A model generated the notes under the pieces. That model worked only from the letters and a program-made list of their open reading frames with translations, ran no database searches and was not told the DNA's origin. Made by a program: the position numbers and the translations under genes. From assembly GCA_029931535.1 (NCBI GenBank), contig JAQPZY010001548.1, forward strand, positions 2,048,001-2,112,000: 64,000 nt of DNA. The letters are read 5' to 3'. Numbering within the stretch: position 1 is the stretch's first letter; each line of letters starts with the position of its first letter. Shown in pieces: positions 23,396-36,639 of this stretch. The DNA is from Margaritifera margaritifera (lineage: Eukaryota > Mollusca > Bivalvia > Unionida > Margaritiferidae).

Positions 23396-26135
23396 TTTTT
23401 TGAGACTCAAAAAGTGTGTTTTGAGGTCCCAAGGGGGGTCAATGTGTGTGACCCCCCCAAAAGCGACATCATCCAAATGAGAATAAGCTATCTTTTCAAA
23501 TCAGCCTATAGCAGATGACAAGAAATTCAAATCTGAATAAAAGAAAATAAAATTTGTTTTCTCTGAAGCATGTAATATACTTAGAAGAAAAAAAAAATGG
23601 TAGACTTAGCATTGTCAAATAACATCACCACAAACATGGTCACAACCTCACATACATTAAATACAAAAATACACCAAGTTACTGTCTTTAAATTCCATTG
23701 GACAGTGGAATGTAGTTTTAATTACATGCAGTCTATGCTGCTTTCAATAGTTTAGTACTGTAGTTGGTTTGACGGTAATGCAAGTGATTTTTGTGTTCAC
23801 AAATATGCCTATGCTTTTCCTACACAAATGTGCATCCATGTCTATGTTGGCGCAAGCAATGGCCAAAGTCTCTAAAAGTGATAAAGCTGTATGATGGTAA
23901 TGAATATCCATTTCAAAACAATGAATCTGCCAAGCAAAACATTCAAGGTTTGTGGTAGTTGGCTGAGTTGCTAAAGTCTTTGACCGCCGATATTGTAACG
24001 TATTTTCAAGGTTCAAGTCACACCTACGGCAGTGAAGATTTAATTTATTCTCAGGCAGAATTAATGAAAAAAGGTACTATTTTATGCAAATACACAATTT
24101 GTCATTTGATCAATGATTTATCGGTAATACTTTTAAAGTATTAAAATTCCATGGTGCAGTTCATTTCAGGTTAATCAGTTATTCAAACATGTTAATGTTT
24201 TCACGAGTTATTTGATCACATGACAAAATGTTTATTGCAATCATGTAATGTCCAATGAAAATATGAGAAAGTTAAGGTGGCAAAACTGTCAAAGCAAATA
24301 AGATTATCTCATTTTTTAGCACTTCTAGTGCATTATGTACTACAATTTTCCTTTTTCCCTTTAAAATGTTGTGTCCCTCAAATCTGTAGGGTGTCCCCTG
24401 ACCTTTGGATCCTAGGTGCAACACTGCATTAGAGATTGAATGGTGCTGTTGTTCAACCTACCGAAATAATCATTTTTTGAATTTTATATATGGAGTAAAA
24501 ATCCGACTTCAAAGAAACATTGCCGCTGATCACAAACTTTAATCAAGATGACTTTGACATTCTCATTCAATGCAGTCAGTGATGTGTAATAACATTTGTT
24601 TTTCAACACGCATCTGTTTGATGTACTTAACTTCAGACAAATTGGGTTGTTCCACTTAGTGTACTTCACCTATGCAAATTAGCCTAATGGGCTCTCCCTC
24701 AGCAGTGCTCAAAGGATTCTACACAACGCATTACCCTAGCTATTTTTAGTCAATTCAGTAAATCTCTGAAAGCTATCTGTTTATCTCTGACACCTTACCT
24801 TTTAATTGCCTTTAAAACAGCTCTATAAACTTCCCCGAGGATAGTTTTACATGAGCTCTGAGCAAGACTGTTTACTGTTTATACATACCACAGGTTACCA
24901 GCATATATCATTGTAATCTAGAAATGTACTTTTTTTTCTTTTTTCTTTTTTTGTGTGGGAAAATATTTTTTTGCTAAGATTGCTGAAAATCGTGTTTTTT
25001 GAAACACAATCATGTCGGGGGAGGGGGGAGTACAAAATTGTGTTTTTCACGTGACAAGTCCTGTTATGGCATGTACGGGTCCTGATGGAATGAAATAATA
25101 TGTGCAGCCAGAGAAAGTATAATTTTAGTCCATGAGATGCCTGCCCCATTTTCTGTAAAATAATATCGTCAATATATAATTTCGAAAACTGAAGAGCATC
25201 AAGAAGAATTCTGACTTTTGTGGAAATATCTGCAATTGAATTAATTGTCCTGTAAAAAGCACTATAAATATGTTACAAATGTTAATCATTGACATATTAA
25301 ATTAAGCTTTATTTGCATGATATTAATGACAATTATTATTCTTCAAAAAATAAAATTTCAGTTAAGAAAGCTGTTGTCAGAGACTGTGCAGGACTTCATT
25401 GAAAATAGATTTCAGTTATCTTGTAATGTACTTAAGTTAAATCATATTAATTGATTTACCTACTCTAACTTGAAGATCATAAAAATGGCTAACTTCATGT
25501 CTTATCGGCTAAATTATTGCAGGAATAACTCAGTTACCAAAGCTCAGAGACAAAAACTGTATTCCAAAATCAATGAGATCAATGTTTGGGGTTTAGGTAC
25601 CATGTTCAATGTTTCCATCTTGTATTCAGTTAATGAAAGGAGTTTTACTTGAGCTATAACATTACCTGTATTTCAATAAGTTCCATAATGGATATTTAGA
25701 AATCAAATCAGTGCACAAGCAGTGCAGGTGATTTTAGTCAAACTAAGATGTTTACATTCATTTTTGTATATACACTGTAATACTCTTAAAAAAGTTTGGA
25801 TTTGAATTGGATGCAAGGATATTAAAGAGGGTGTAAATACACAATTTAACTCTTAACTACACCACCAAATTCTTAAACACCATGAAACTCTTAAATACAC
25901 CATTTAACTCTTAAATTGAACAACAAGGTGTTGAGGAATTTCTCAAATTAGAGTAAGTCATCAAGAGGATAAACAAATTATTTTGCTACTTTTTGCCCCA
26001 AATGTCAGTATCATAAATGAAAAAATATTGAAAAGATATTTAGAAATGTAATATAATTTAAAGGAAGGAATTTTGTTTTTTTATGCAGAAATAAGGCACA
26101 GAATGCAAAACTGAGACCATTTCACCCAGTGATTT
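23396..26135 (+). other. Intron 2: long stretch without recognised features
   Basis: Holds short homopolymer and G runs (23433-23458, 25017-25029) and AT-rich sequence. No exon fits the phase-2 to phase-2 junction between exons B and C, and none is needed since they join directly. Confidence 0.5.
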
Positions 26136-26840
26136 TATATATGTCTGCCAAAAGGTGAAGCATATTTTTATGATGTTGTCTGTAAGTCCGTTTGTCTATT
26201 ACCAATTTGGTTTCTGCACAATAACTTTAGTTGTCCACCATCAACAGTTACCAAACTTTATGGATACATGTATCCTGCAATTGGGATAAGGAAGAACCCT
26301 GTTGATTTTTGGCTCAAAAGGTCAAAGATCAAGGTCACACTGGCTTAAAGAGAAAAAAAATGGTTTTCACATATTAACTTGAGTTCTCCATCATCTGTGG
26401 TTACCAAACTTTGTAGATGGCTTGCACTTAGTGTAAGGAGGAACCCTATTGATATTGCAGTCCAAAAGTCAAATGTCAAGGTCCTGTGATTGAAAGAATA
26501 CAAAAAATGATTTCTGCACAATAACATTAGTTATACATGACATACCTCAACCAAACTTTTGTGGGTGGATTGCACTTGTGGTAAAGAAGAAAGTTATTGA
26601 TTACAGGGTCAAAAGGTCAAAGGTCAAAGTCACTGACTGAAAGAAGAAAAATGGTTTCTGCACAATAACATTAGTTCTACATCACAGATCTGGCCCAAAC
26701 TTTGTGGATGGCTTGTTAAAGGTCAAAGTCACTCTGACTGAATTAAGAAAAATGGTTTCTGTGCAATATTTTAGTTATCTACATCGAGGGCTGTTAAACA
26801 GAGGGGCAGGCATATAATGTGCTGTTCATGGTACTCTTGT
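26136..26840. repeat. AGGTCA-rich dispersed repeat with perfect DR1 word
   Basis: Four to five degenerate units share 'aaatggtttctgcacaataa', 'accaaactttgtggatggct', 'tgcacttgtggtaa' and 'ggtcaaaaggtcaaaggtca'. The block ends 'ggtactcttgtta'. Positions 26614-26626 are AGGTCA-A-AGGTCA. The same family lies at 47830-48540. Confidence 0.85.
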
Positions 26841-27762
26841 TAGTAAGATAGTACTCTACCACTGAGCAACTACATGTAAGCTACACCTAGGGAATGAAAA
26901 AAACAACTTATATGAAAGAGTTCTATTCACTTAAATTCTTAAAATTTGTATATCTTAAAGGATATCACTAAATAATTTTGGAGAAAAAACTTGTTCAATA
27001 AATTTGGTATCAAGAGTCCAAATATGAGGTATTGTGGTCACCATAAGAGGATGTGGTCACCATAAGTGGATTGGATTGTTTCTGGTGACCACTGACTGTA
27101 TTGAGTTGGTGACAAATTTATATACAGGACATTCATATGGCTAAAGTGAAGGAATTGAATACAATATAAACAGGTGACTATTATGTGGAGGTTATCTTTA
27201 ATACAGGCAATACTAATTTAATACTAGAGGAATTTACTGGGACTATAGGCCTTATGAGCTCTTCTCAGAATGATACTGCTGAAGTATCTGTTATTGATGA
27301 TTTAAAGACATTTAATAAAGGAAAATTCTTGGTCTAATTAAGAAAGACTTTGAATTGTTACAGTCCTTGCATTGTTTAATTCATTTCCATTCAAATTAAT
27401 TAAGGCTGAATGTGAGATTAAATTTTAGTAAATTTCAGTCAAAAATTATTTATCATTTTTTGCACATAGTGTTTCTATATCATGTATTAAAAGTATATTT
27501 CATTATTTCATAACCTCATTATAGATCACACAGTGGTCACCAGAAATGATCCCATATGCTTATAGTGGCCACTATACCACATGTTTGGACTTTTGATACC
27601 AAATTTACATAACAATTTTTTTCTCAAAATTTATTTGGTGATATTCTTTAAGATAATTAGTCTGAGAGTTTAAATAAATAAATATTTTCAAAAAAAGTTG
27701 CTTGTTTCATTCCCTGGGTGTAGCTTTGTTGCTCAGTAGGTAGAATACTATCTAACTAAAAA
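26841..27762. mobile_element. Element with about 220 bp inverted terminal repeats
   Basis: The left arm (26841-27065) and right arm (27535-27762) are reverse complements over more than 200 bp with moderate divergence. Shared words include 'ctacc...actgagcaac', 'agctacacc.agggaatgaaa', 'tatcac.aaataa.tttt', 'aatttggtatca', 'gtccaaa.atg' and 'gtggtcac'. The middle (27066-27534) has no coding frame. The outer end of each arm, read inward on its own strand, resembles a tRNA A-box region ('ttgctcagtaggtagaatac'). It lies just outside exon C, 58 bp upstream of its start. Possible classes are a foldback or long-TIR MITE, or two inverted SINE-like copies. Confidence 0.78.
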
Positions 27763-27820
27763 ATCACAGGGTGAAATAGTTGATTGAGGTTTCATGTACT
27801 ATTTAATTTTTTATTTCCAG

Positions 27821-27982
27821 ATATTTAAACAGTTTACGAGAAAAGTACCATAAACCTGGGACTACACATGCTCTGTCTCTTGAGCAGAAAAAGAATTTTG
27901 GTTTGTCTGATCCATCAGCATGGACTATGGAGAAGCTGTTGTCTGTACAGAACAAACTTGTAGAGCCTCTTCTTCTATATTG
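27821..27982 (+). CDS. RGS22: RGS22 exon C
   Basis: Residues 526-580. Acceptor 'tttatttccag', donor 'gtcagt' at 27983, phase 2 in (completing Gln) and 2 out (splitting a Trp codon). It encodes 'YLNSLREKYHK', 'LSLEQKKNFGLSDPSAW' and 'KLVEPLLLYW', the C-terminal half of the first RGS-like region; 'LKPLLLYWAPRF' is the equivalent in vertebrate RGS22. An alternative GT four bases downstream (27987) would break the next junction, which the chosen donor satisfies exactly. Confidence 0.93.
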
Positions 27983-28195
27983 GTCAGTAATCCCCAGAAA
28001 GGCAAAACATCATTGTGTATTTTTATTTGATTTTTCCATCTGTCAGTCTGACCATCCATTAGGTTCCAGTATTTTAAAATGGCCATATCTTCTGATTGAA
28101 AAGGCAGATTGGCATCCAACCTGGCAGATGAGTTTATAAAATGGCATGGATTGGCACCTAGTGGTGTAAGATCAAAATAAGTTCAAAAGTTAAGG

Positions 28196-29352
<1,157 letters not shown>

Positions 29353-29700
29353 ATCTACTAGAAATCCTAAAATTGCCATAGTTACCAGACATGTCCAATA
29401 AATAAGCACAGATATGTAAAATGACCATTTGCTTACTTGACATGTTGGACATTGGACATAAGGTGCCCATAATTATCACATGTATTTATTTTGTTATTAT
29501 GTTTACACACTGTAGCCACAAAGAACAAGAAAAATACAAAGATGTGTGAAAGTTTATCTCCTGGACTTGTCAAAAAACCTATAATTCAATGATTGTCTCA
29601 GAGTATGGACTGTAGATATTGTCCCTCACATCATGTGTTTTTTTAACTATATTGTATCCTGATGTGTCAGCACATAAGACCTTTAGAACAAAAAATGGGT
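29353..29700 (+). other. Intron 3: nothing recognised
   Basis: No supported feature. Confidence 0.45.
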
Positions 29701-30262
29701 AAAACAGTGTCACCATTGGACTTTACCAGAAATCCCCATCAACTAGGTGTAATACAGTGTCACCATTGGACTTTACCAGAAATCCCCATCAACTAGGTGT
29801 AATACAGTGTCACCATTGGACTTTACCAGAAATCCCAATCAACTAGGTGTAATACAGTGTCACCATTGGACTTTACCAGAAATCCCCATCAACTAGGTGT
29901 AATACAGTGTCACCATTGGACTTTACCAGAAATCCCCATCAACTAGGTGTAATACAGTGTCACCATTGGACTTTACCAGAAATCCCAATCAACTAGGTGT
30001 AATACAGTGTCACCATTGGACTTTACCAGAAATCCCCATCAACTAGGTGTACGGTAATACAGTGTCACCATTGGACTTTACCAGAAATCCCAATCAACTA
30101 GGTGTAATACAGTGTCATCATTGGACATTACCAGAAATCCCAATCAACTAGGTGTACGGTAATACAGTGTCACCATTGGACTTTACCAGAAATTCCCATC
30201 AACTAGGTGTAATACAGTGTCACCATTGGACTTTACCAGAAATCCCCATCAACTAGGTGTTA
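29701..30262. repeat. 50 bp tandem repeat, about 11 copies
   Basis: The unit 'aatacagtgtcaccattgga' plus ctttaccagaaatccccatcaactaggtgt. Two unit junctions carry an extra 'acggt', and C/A variation in 'atcccc/atccca' marks unit subtypes in a mixed order. Confidence 0.96.
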
Positions 30263-30635
30263 AATATTTTTGAGGTAGTAAGTCTACTTGTTGTCAGTTT
30301 ATAACTAATTTTTAAAAAAGTGGAGTGGAATAAAATACTGTTGTTGGGTGAAATTCTCTAGTATAGATTTTTGAAAGAAAAAATGATCTTTAAAAATAAA
30401 TAATTAGTTTCAGAGGAAACCAGTGAATAAAGTAAGGATAATACTAAAACAAAAGCAGCAACAAATCTGGAACCGAAAATGACACATTTTCCAGTACATG
30501 AATAATTATATATATCAATGTTTTCTTTTTTGTCACAACTTGTTATACCTCTTTTCAATGTTTTTATATTTAATTTCACTTTTATTTTTGGTAAAAAATA
30601 TCAGGCAAAAGCCATTAGAATTTCAGGGTTCCTGA
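30263..30635 (+). other. Intron 3: nothing recognised
   Basis: AT-rich, no supported feature. Confidence 0.45.
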
Positions 30636-31240
30636 TACCTACATACGCACAATGACACGGAAATAATTATGTATAAATTATATATATATATATGCATACC
30701 ATACAATGACACAGATATAATCATATATACATGTATACCAACATACATACAATGACATGGACATAATCATATATATACCTACATACATACAATGACATGG
30801 ACATAATCATATATATACCTACATACATACAATGACATGGACATAATCATATATATACCTACATACATACAATGACATGGACATAATCATATATATACCT
30901 ACATACATAGTGACATGGACATAATCATATATATACCAACATACATACAATGACATGGACATAATCATATATATACCTACATACAAAGTGACATGGACAT
31001 AATCATATATATTCCTACATACATACAATGACATGGACATAATCATATATATACCTACATACATAGTGACATGGACATAATCATATATATACCTACATAC
31101 ACACAATGACATGGACATAATTATATATATACCTACATACATAGTGACATGGACATAATCATATATATACCTACATACATACAATGGCATGGACATAATC
31201 ATATATATACCTACATACATACAATGACATGGACATAATG
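30636..31240. repeat. About 40 bp tandem repeat, about 14 copies
   Basis: The unit 'aatgacatggacataatcat' plus atatatacctacatacatac. Some units lose 'cataca' and read 'acatagtgacatgg', giving 35-36 bp units. The 133-residue minus-strand frame is repeat translation with Tyr/Met/Ser periodicity. Confidence 0.95.
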
Positions 31241-31425
31241 AAACAGTTTAGAGAGTTAAAATTTATTCCAAGCAGAAATCAAACCCATGCCATGAGCAAA
31301 CATCACCAGTCACCATGCACTAATTCCCAGAAAAAGATGAAACAAGGTTGAAGAAAAGGACTTGAGGTGCAAGGGAATGAACTAGCTAGGAAATTAATGC
31401 TCACCTAAATTTATAAACCCCCTAG

Positions 31426-31612
31426 TTTAATATCAGTAATAGCTTACTCTGTTGCTGTTGTGTAGTTAATCTATTTCCGTGACGGGAAATACCCGACCAT
31501 ATGATGAGAATTCACCCTCCCATAGGGTTGATTAGAAAGTTCTAGTGAATAGGACTCTGTGTAAACCCCACAGTCTGAGCACATGACTCCCACAATTCAT
31601 AGTTCATTCTTT
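31426..31612 (+). repeat. DIRS left inverted terminal repeat
   Basis: The segment from 'tttaatatcagtaatagctt' to 'cacatgactcccacaattca' is the reverse complement of the right end: shared words include 'gaaatacccgacc', 'tgatgagaattca', 'gttgattagaaagttctagt' and 'aaccccacagtctgagcaca'. Identity is roughly 90 percent by eye. Confidence 0.9.
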
Positions 31613-32249
31613 TCCGGCCGTCATTTTGATGAAGACGGTGAAATTATCACTTGAGAAATTGCCTTTGCTAGACAAGTCCATGTAGCGAATTTCGCTTTTT
31701 CGTTACGTTTTTCATAAAATACAGGTGGTATTTACCCTTGACCAGTATTTTCCTTGTCAGGAAATATTCAACTCTTTGTGAGTTTGGCAATTTGATACCA
31801 AGAAATGTCCTGTTCTTAATCTTGGTTAGTCAGTTATTTCCCCATTCACGTATTGTTTGTGGGGGGTTAATTATTGCCTTTCGAGAATTCTGTATTGTTC
31901 TCTTAAGCTAGGTCGGTAATTTATCCTTTTTCCCTATCCCTGCCACCAACCAGATGATTTTCTTTTGTTTGTTTTTTGAAAACTCACGAAAGCATCGAAA
32001 ATTGATTTCCCTTTATTCTGATTGGTTGGCTATTTTTAAAGCTCGGGAAAGCAGGTAGCACACCATTCTTTTCTTCTTATGTATGTTGTATATTAAACTC
32101 CAGTTCAGTTTTTAAGTAATTAGCATAGGAAATTATTCCTTTTGCTATAATATTTATTAAAGCATTTTACCAAGCTGGTGTGTTGCTTATTATTCGTATC
32201 CAGTATTTGATAAATCTGGTTTACGTCACCTTGTTTTATCTTACTACCT

Positions 32250-32280
<31 letters not shown>

Positions 32281-32450
32281 ATGTCTGTCCTTTTGCATAA
32301 AATAAAAAAGAGATAAAACTAGAATGGTTTAACCACCTTCAGGTGAGTTCCTGCTAAGGTTCGTTTCCAACGCAGTTATATATATAAATATATATATCAC
32401 CATTATTTTTTTTTCTGTGTCTCTTGTTTTTTTTCTACAGCTATGTCAAG
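31613..32450 (+). other. DIRS leader region
   Basis: Noncoding sequence between the left repeat and the GC-rich repeats. It includes AT microsatellites at 32251-32275 and 32378-32397, which may have grown after insertion. Confidence 0.5.
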
Positions 32451-33140
32451 GTGGGTGTGGAGTGAGTTGCGCCCTCCCGTGTGAAAGGCAGCACCCTCTC
32501 TGATCCAGTAAGGCAGAGAGTGAGTCGCACCACTTCCAGAAGGGAGGAGCAGCACCCTCTCCATTCTACTAGGACAGAGAGCGAGCCACATGAAGGACAA
32601 AGAGTGAGTCACACCCCTCCCGGAAGGGAGGGGCAGCACCCTCTCCATTCTACTAGGACAGAGAGTGAGTCACATGAAGGACAGAGAGCGAGTCGCAACC
32701 ATCCCAGATGGGAGGAGCAGCACCCTCACCATTCTACTAGGACAGAGTGAGTCGTGCCATCCTGTTAGGGAGGGCAGCACCCTCTGTCGTGTCAAAGGAC
32801 AGAGTGGGGTCGACCGAAAGTGAGTTGCATCCCCTTGTGAGGGGAGAACAGCACCCTTTCAGCCCCCATGTCGGTTGTCAGGTTCATGCCACCCTGAAAG
32901 GGCTGAGCATAGATCTAAGTCTGTTCGATTTGGTAGAGGACTTTCATACAGATCAGAGTTACCTGACCGCTCATTGACTGGTCACTGGATGCCAGTCACC
33001 AGGTGCCGGTCACCAGGTACCGGGCACCAGGTACTGGGCACGATCACCGGGTACCAATCACAGGGTACCGGGCACCAGGCGAGTCACTGGTCACTGGTCA
33101 TAGGGCTATGGTACCGGTCATTACCGGTCATTTGAGGCCC
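32451..33140 (+). repeat. GC-rich internal repeats of the DIRS element
   Basis: From 32500 to 32770 units of about 95 bp share 'gggaggagcagcaccctctc', 'cattctactaggacagagag' and 'gagtcaca'. From 32985 to 33140 a short word of the type 'ggtcaccaggtaccgggc' recurs every 10-15 bp. Frames here are open through repeats but not assignable to a protein. Confidence 0.8.
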
Positions 33141-33598
33141 ATCGGTATTGGGAGAGGATCTGGGTCGAGACCACCCTCCTTCCAGACTAGCGTTCAATCC
33201 CCTCTGGAATTTTGATTCGTAGTACCGATGTAGGACTAGGGAAGGGGATTGGATCAGCATCCCTCCCTTCCCTATGATTCCTTTAAACCCCTATGGGATG
33301 TGGGGCCTTCCACCACATGGCAGTGATTGGACTGCCCCCTACTTATCGCCATGGCCTTCAGGGCATTGGCCCCATGGTGGTGAGATCGACTCCATAGAAG
33401 GAGGGAAAGGGACAACCGCACCAGGGGGGTTGAGAGTCGCTCTCATACTTCAGCCATGCCTGCCACTAAGGACAGTCCCCTGATTCCGACTGAGGAGTCA
33501 CGGGTCAAGGTCCCTCTTACTCCCAAGTCTCCCCAGCCTAAATATCAGAAAGACAATGGGTCACACAGTTCTGCTTCCCAGGTTCAAGTGCTAAGGCG

Positions 33599-34360
33599 GC
33601 AGAGGAAGAAGAGGTCTGGTCATTTGACAAAGCGGTTAATGAGGTTTACCGCCTATTGTCCAATGATTTGTGTCCCAAGCCCTCAGGCTCAGAAGACACT
33701 AAGATTCTCTCCAACTTGGAGAAACTAGCTGGATCTGCCTCCAGTCCAGATTTCTTGTTGCTTCCTCACTCTGCTATGGTGAACTGTCCCAAAGGTTTTG
33801 CAAGGGCCAGGAGTTTCCTAGACAACATAGAGGATGGTCCGTCCCCCCTTCTACATTGAGACCTTTAGTCTCTTCAGCTAGTTATTGGGTTCACACCCCT
33901 TACTGGCCCCTTAAACCTCCCACTTGAGATGTGCAGCGATGCAAGTGGGTACGTTCACAGAACATGGGCTCACCTTCCAGTTAAAACACTGGAGGCCTTA
34001 GAGCAACAAGCTAGGTCACTAGAAACCATAACTTTGCATGCTGATCTCTTTTCGGCAGCCTCCTTCAACCTGCTTAGGGAGGAAACTCTGTCACCACTTG
34101 TTCTTCATCATTTGTTGCAAGGAGTGGCAAAAACATCAAGACATGTGTTATCCTTGTCCATGGCTTTATTGGTGGAGCTTCTCCATCTCCGCAGGGATGT
34201 TGCTTTGGACACATCCAAGGTATTACTGGAGCACAGTAAGAACCTTTTGAGGGCTGCTCCCCTAGAGGCAGGGACTCTTTTTGGAGGACTCATTCCCTCA
34301 CTGGCTTCTCAAGACTTGAGAGACCAGAAACATTGCTATCCAGTCGACACCAGCCAGTAA
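33599..34360 (+). pseudogene. DIRS gag-like frame, broken
   Basis: One reading frame carries 'AEEEEVWSFDKAVNEVYRLL' at 33599-33658 and, after two in-frame stops near 33860-33870, goes on as 'LEALEQQARSLETIT' to 'LLRAAPLEAGTLFGGLIPSL' near 34240-34310. The LRAAP motif and the alpha-helical character fit Gag-like proteins of DIRS elements. A frameshift near 33598 separates it from a Lys/Pro-rich upstream part ('KVPLTPKSPQPKYQK') starting at about 33456. It is not functional as read. Confidence 0.65.
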
Positions 34361-34740
34361 GTGAAGTTATCCAGAACGGCCTCAGGGCCCTTCACCAAAA
34401 TTTTTAAAGCCACACAGCCCCAGTCTAAGCAACAACCTCAGTTCAGACCTCCCCTTCATTACTTGGCACCTAGAAGAATATGCCACAGAGGCCAAGGGAA
34501 GAGGTTTATGGGCTCTTCGCCCTTTCCTAAGGAAAAGGGGGGTCAGCCGTAGGGACTCGATCCCTCTCCTGCAGATTGTTCCTCTTCCATGGGTTCCTGT
34601 AGGTGCCAAAAGAAGTCTTTTTTCAGAGGCTTGGTTCTGCATCACGGCAGATGGCTGGGTCCTCTCTATCATACAAGGAGGATACCATCTTCAGTTTCGA
34701 GATCTCCCTCCTCTAGTAAGGACCCCCATGCTCTTTCACT

Positions 34741-35560
34741 AGTCGAATCTGGTGCGGTTAAGGGAAGAGGTACACTCCCTTCTTCAGAAGGGTGCAGTAG
34801 AGAGGGTGTTAAATGACCATTTTCCTGCTTTCTACTCCCACATTTTTGTGGTACCCAAGAAAGGGGAAATGTTTCAAACAAATTTCTACAGGAGGAACCT
34901 TTCAAGATGGAAACAGCAGCTTCAGTCAGAAAATGCCATAAGGCCCGGCCACTGGGCAGTTTCCATCAATCTTCAGGATGAATATCTTCACATCCCTTTC
35001 TTTCCTCCTCACAGGAGGTACCTCCAGTTTTGCTTGGACGGAGAGGTCTTCCAAATTCGAGCTTTGCCATTCAGTCTAGCCTCCACACCCAGAGCATTCA
35101 CCAGGGTCATGGGAGTAGTTGCAGCAAACTTAAGGTCACTGGGTATCACAATCCTCCAATATTTTGATGATTGGTTGATCCACAATGGCATGCTCGAGTC
35201 CCTCAGAATTGACCTGTCTCGCTGTTGGTCTATAGTGACCAGACTGGGTCTCTTACCCAACCTAGAGAAGTTGGAGCTTTCTCCATCTCAAGATTTCGTC
35301 TACGTGGGGATGAATTTCCTTACCAACAAGGGGTTAGTCCATGTCCCTTGGGAGAGAGTAGACAAGATCATGTCCCTGTTGGAGGCACTGAGAGCCAATA
35401 CCACGTTGTTGGCTTGTCTTTTTCTTTCTCTGCTGGGGACCTTGAACTCTGCAGCAGATCTGGTCACTCTAGGCAGAATGCACTTGCATCCTCTCCAGTT
35501 TCTTTTGACAAACTGGAAACCGCACAGAGACCCTCTGAATGTTCGGATTTCTCCCAGTCA
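34741..35560 (+). pseudogene. DIRS reverse transcriptase, catalytically impaired
   Basis: The frame opened at 34752 carries the RT blocks in order: 'EEVHSLLQKGAVERV', 'FYSHIFVVPKKGE', 'INLQDEYLHIPFFP', 'RYLQFCLDGEVFQIRALPF', 'STPRAFTRVM' and 'LQYFDDWLIH'. The FDD of motif C (35163-35171) is intact, but motif A reads INL instead of LDL at 34965-34973, so the first catalytic Asp is Asn. The upstream linker from the gag side is cut by a stop near 34738. After about 35550 the frame is lost and the RNase H continues in another frame. Confidence 0.85.
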
Positions 35561-36285
35561 GTCCTCAGGATTTCTCTAGGTCGGGACCGGTTTCTTGCCG
35601 GAGTCCCTATACACACCTCCGATCCACACTCCTACCTGTTCGCAAACACATCAGATTCAGGGTGGGGAGCTCATCTGGAGCCGGAGGGTATGATTCTTCA
35701 GTGTTCATGGTCCCAGGAAAAATCTACCCTCCATATCACAATTTGGAAATGAGGGAAGTGTTCTTAGCCCTTCAGGGGTGCGTCAACAACATAAGGGGCC
35801 ACTGCATGAATGTCTCCTCTGACATCACGTTGGTGGTGGCCTACTTCAGAAGACAAGGAGGCACACATGCCCATTCTTTCTGCAAGGAGGTTTGGAACCT
35901 CCTTTGTTGGGCAACCTCAGAAGGGATTACCCTTCGAATTCGCCACATTCTTGCCAAAAAGAATATTTTGGCAGACAGTCTGTCCTGGAAAGGACAGTTA
36001 GTCATCACGGAATGGTCTCTGCACCAATACATAGCAGATACCCTGTTCAGACTTTGGGGGACACCCTTGGTGGACTTGTTCGACATGAGGCTAAACAACA
36101 AGCTCCCCTTTTATGTCTCCTTAGTCCCCGATCAGAGAGCTTGGGCAGTGGATGCTTTCAGCCTGAATTGGGATTGTCTGTTCGCCTATGCTTTCGCACC
36201 CTTCAGGATGATTCCACAAGTACTTCACAAAGTAAGGAGCTCCACTGCTCAGTTCGTGTTGATAGCCCCTCCATCGCCCCAATGA
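35561..36285 (+). pseudogene. DIRS RNase H region, frameshifted
   Basis: The first half reads in frame 2 of the window ('SDSGWGAHLEPEG' near 35655-35695). The second half reads in frame 1 from about 35745 ('LEMREVFLALQGC', 'HILAKKNILADSLSWKGQL', 'TEWSLH', 'DQRAWAVDAFSLNW'). These match the DASxxGWGA, E and ADxLSR motifs of the RNase H tail of gypsy/DIRS polymerases. The first catalytic Asp position reads NTSDSG rather than DASDSG. At least two frameshifts separate RT, the RNase H start and the RNase H end. Confidence 0.8.
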
Positions 36286-36639
36286 TCGTGGGTCAACAAT
36301 CTTCTCAACCTGCTGGTAGACCAGCCCAGGATGTCACCCCAGAGGAGGGACCTTCTGTCACAGCATAGGGGTTCTCATTTGCACAACAGCCCACAGATTC
36401 TTCACCTTCACGCTTGGCTCATCTAAAATGATCTCTCCACCAGGATAAATTTTTGAGCAAAGTCACCAAGTGCATCATTCAATCGAAGAGGCGATCTACA
36501 TCAAAGGTCTACGATGCCAAGTAGAGAATCTTTTGCGATTGGTGCAGTAGGAAATGTATCAATCCTTGCTGTCCATCTTTGAGCACAGTGGCTGATTTTC
36601 CTTTCTTCCTGTTTGAAGAGAGACAATGCTCAGTTTCCA

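Noticed and set aside
27983..27990. Alternative donor at 27987 for exon C
   Set aside because: It would leave a phase that does not join to exon D, whereas 27983 restores a conserved Trp exactly.
30819..31220. 133-residue minus-strand frame
   Set aside because: Translation of the 40 bp array (Tyr-Asp-Tyr-Val-His-Val periodicity).
34382..34672. Minus-strand frames inside the DIRS element
   Set aside because: Shadows of the gag-like and RT coding sequence, with no domain of their own.
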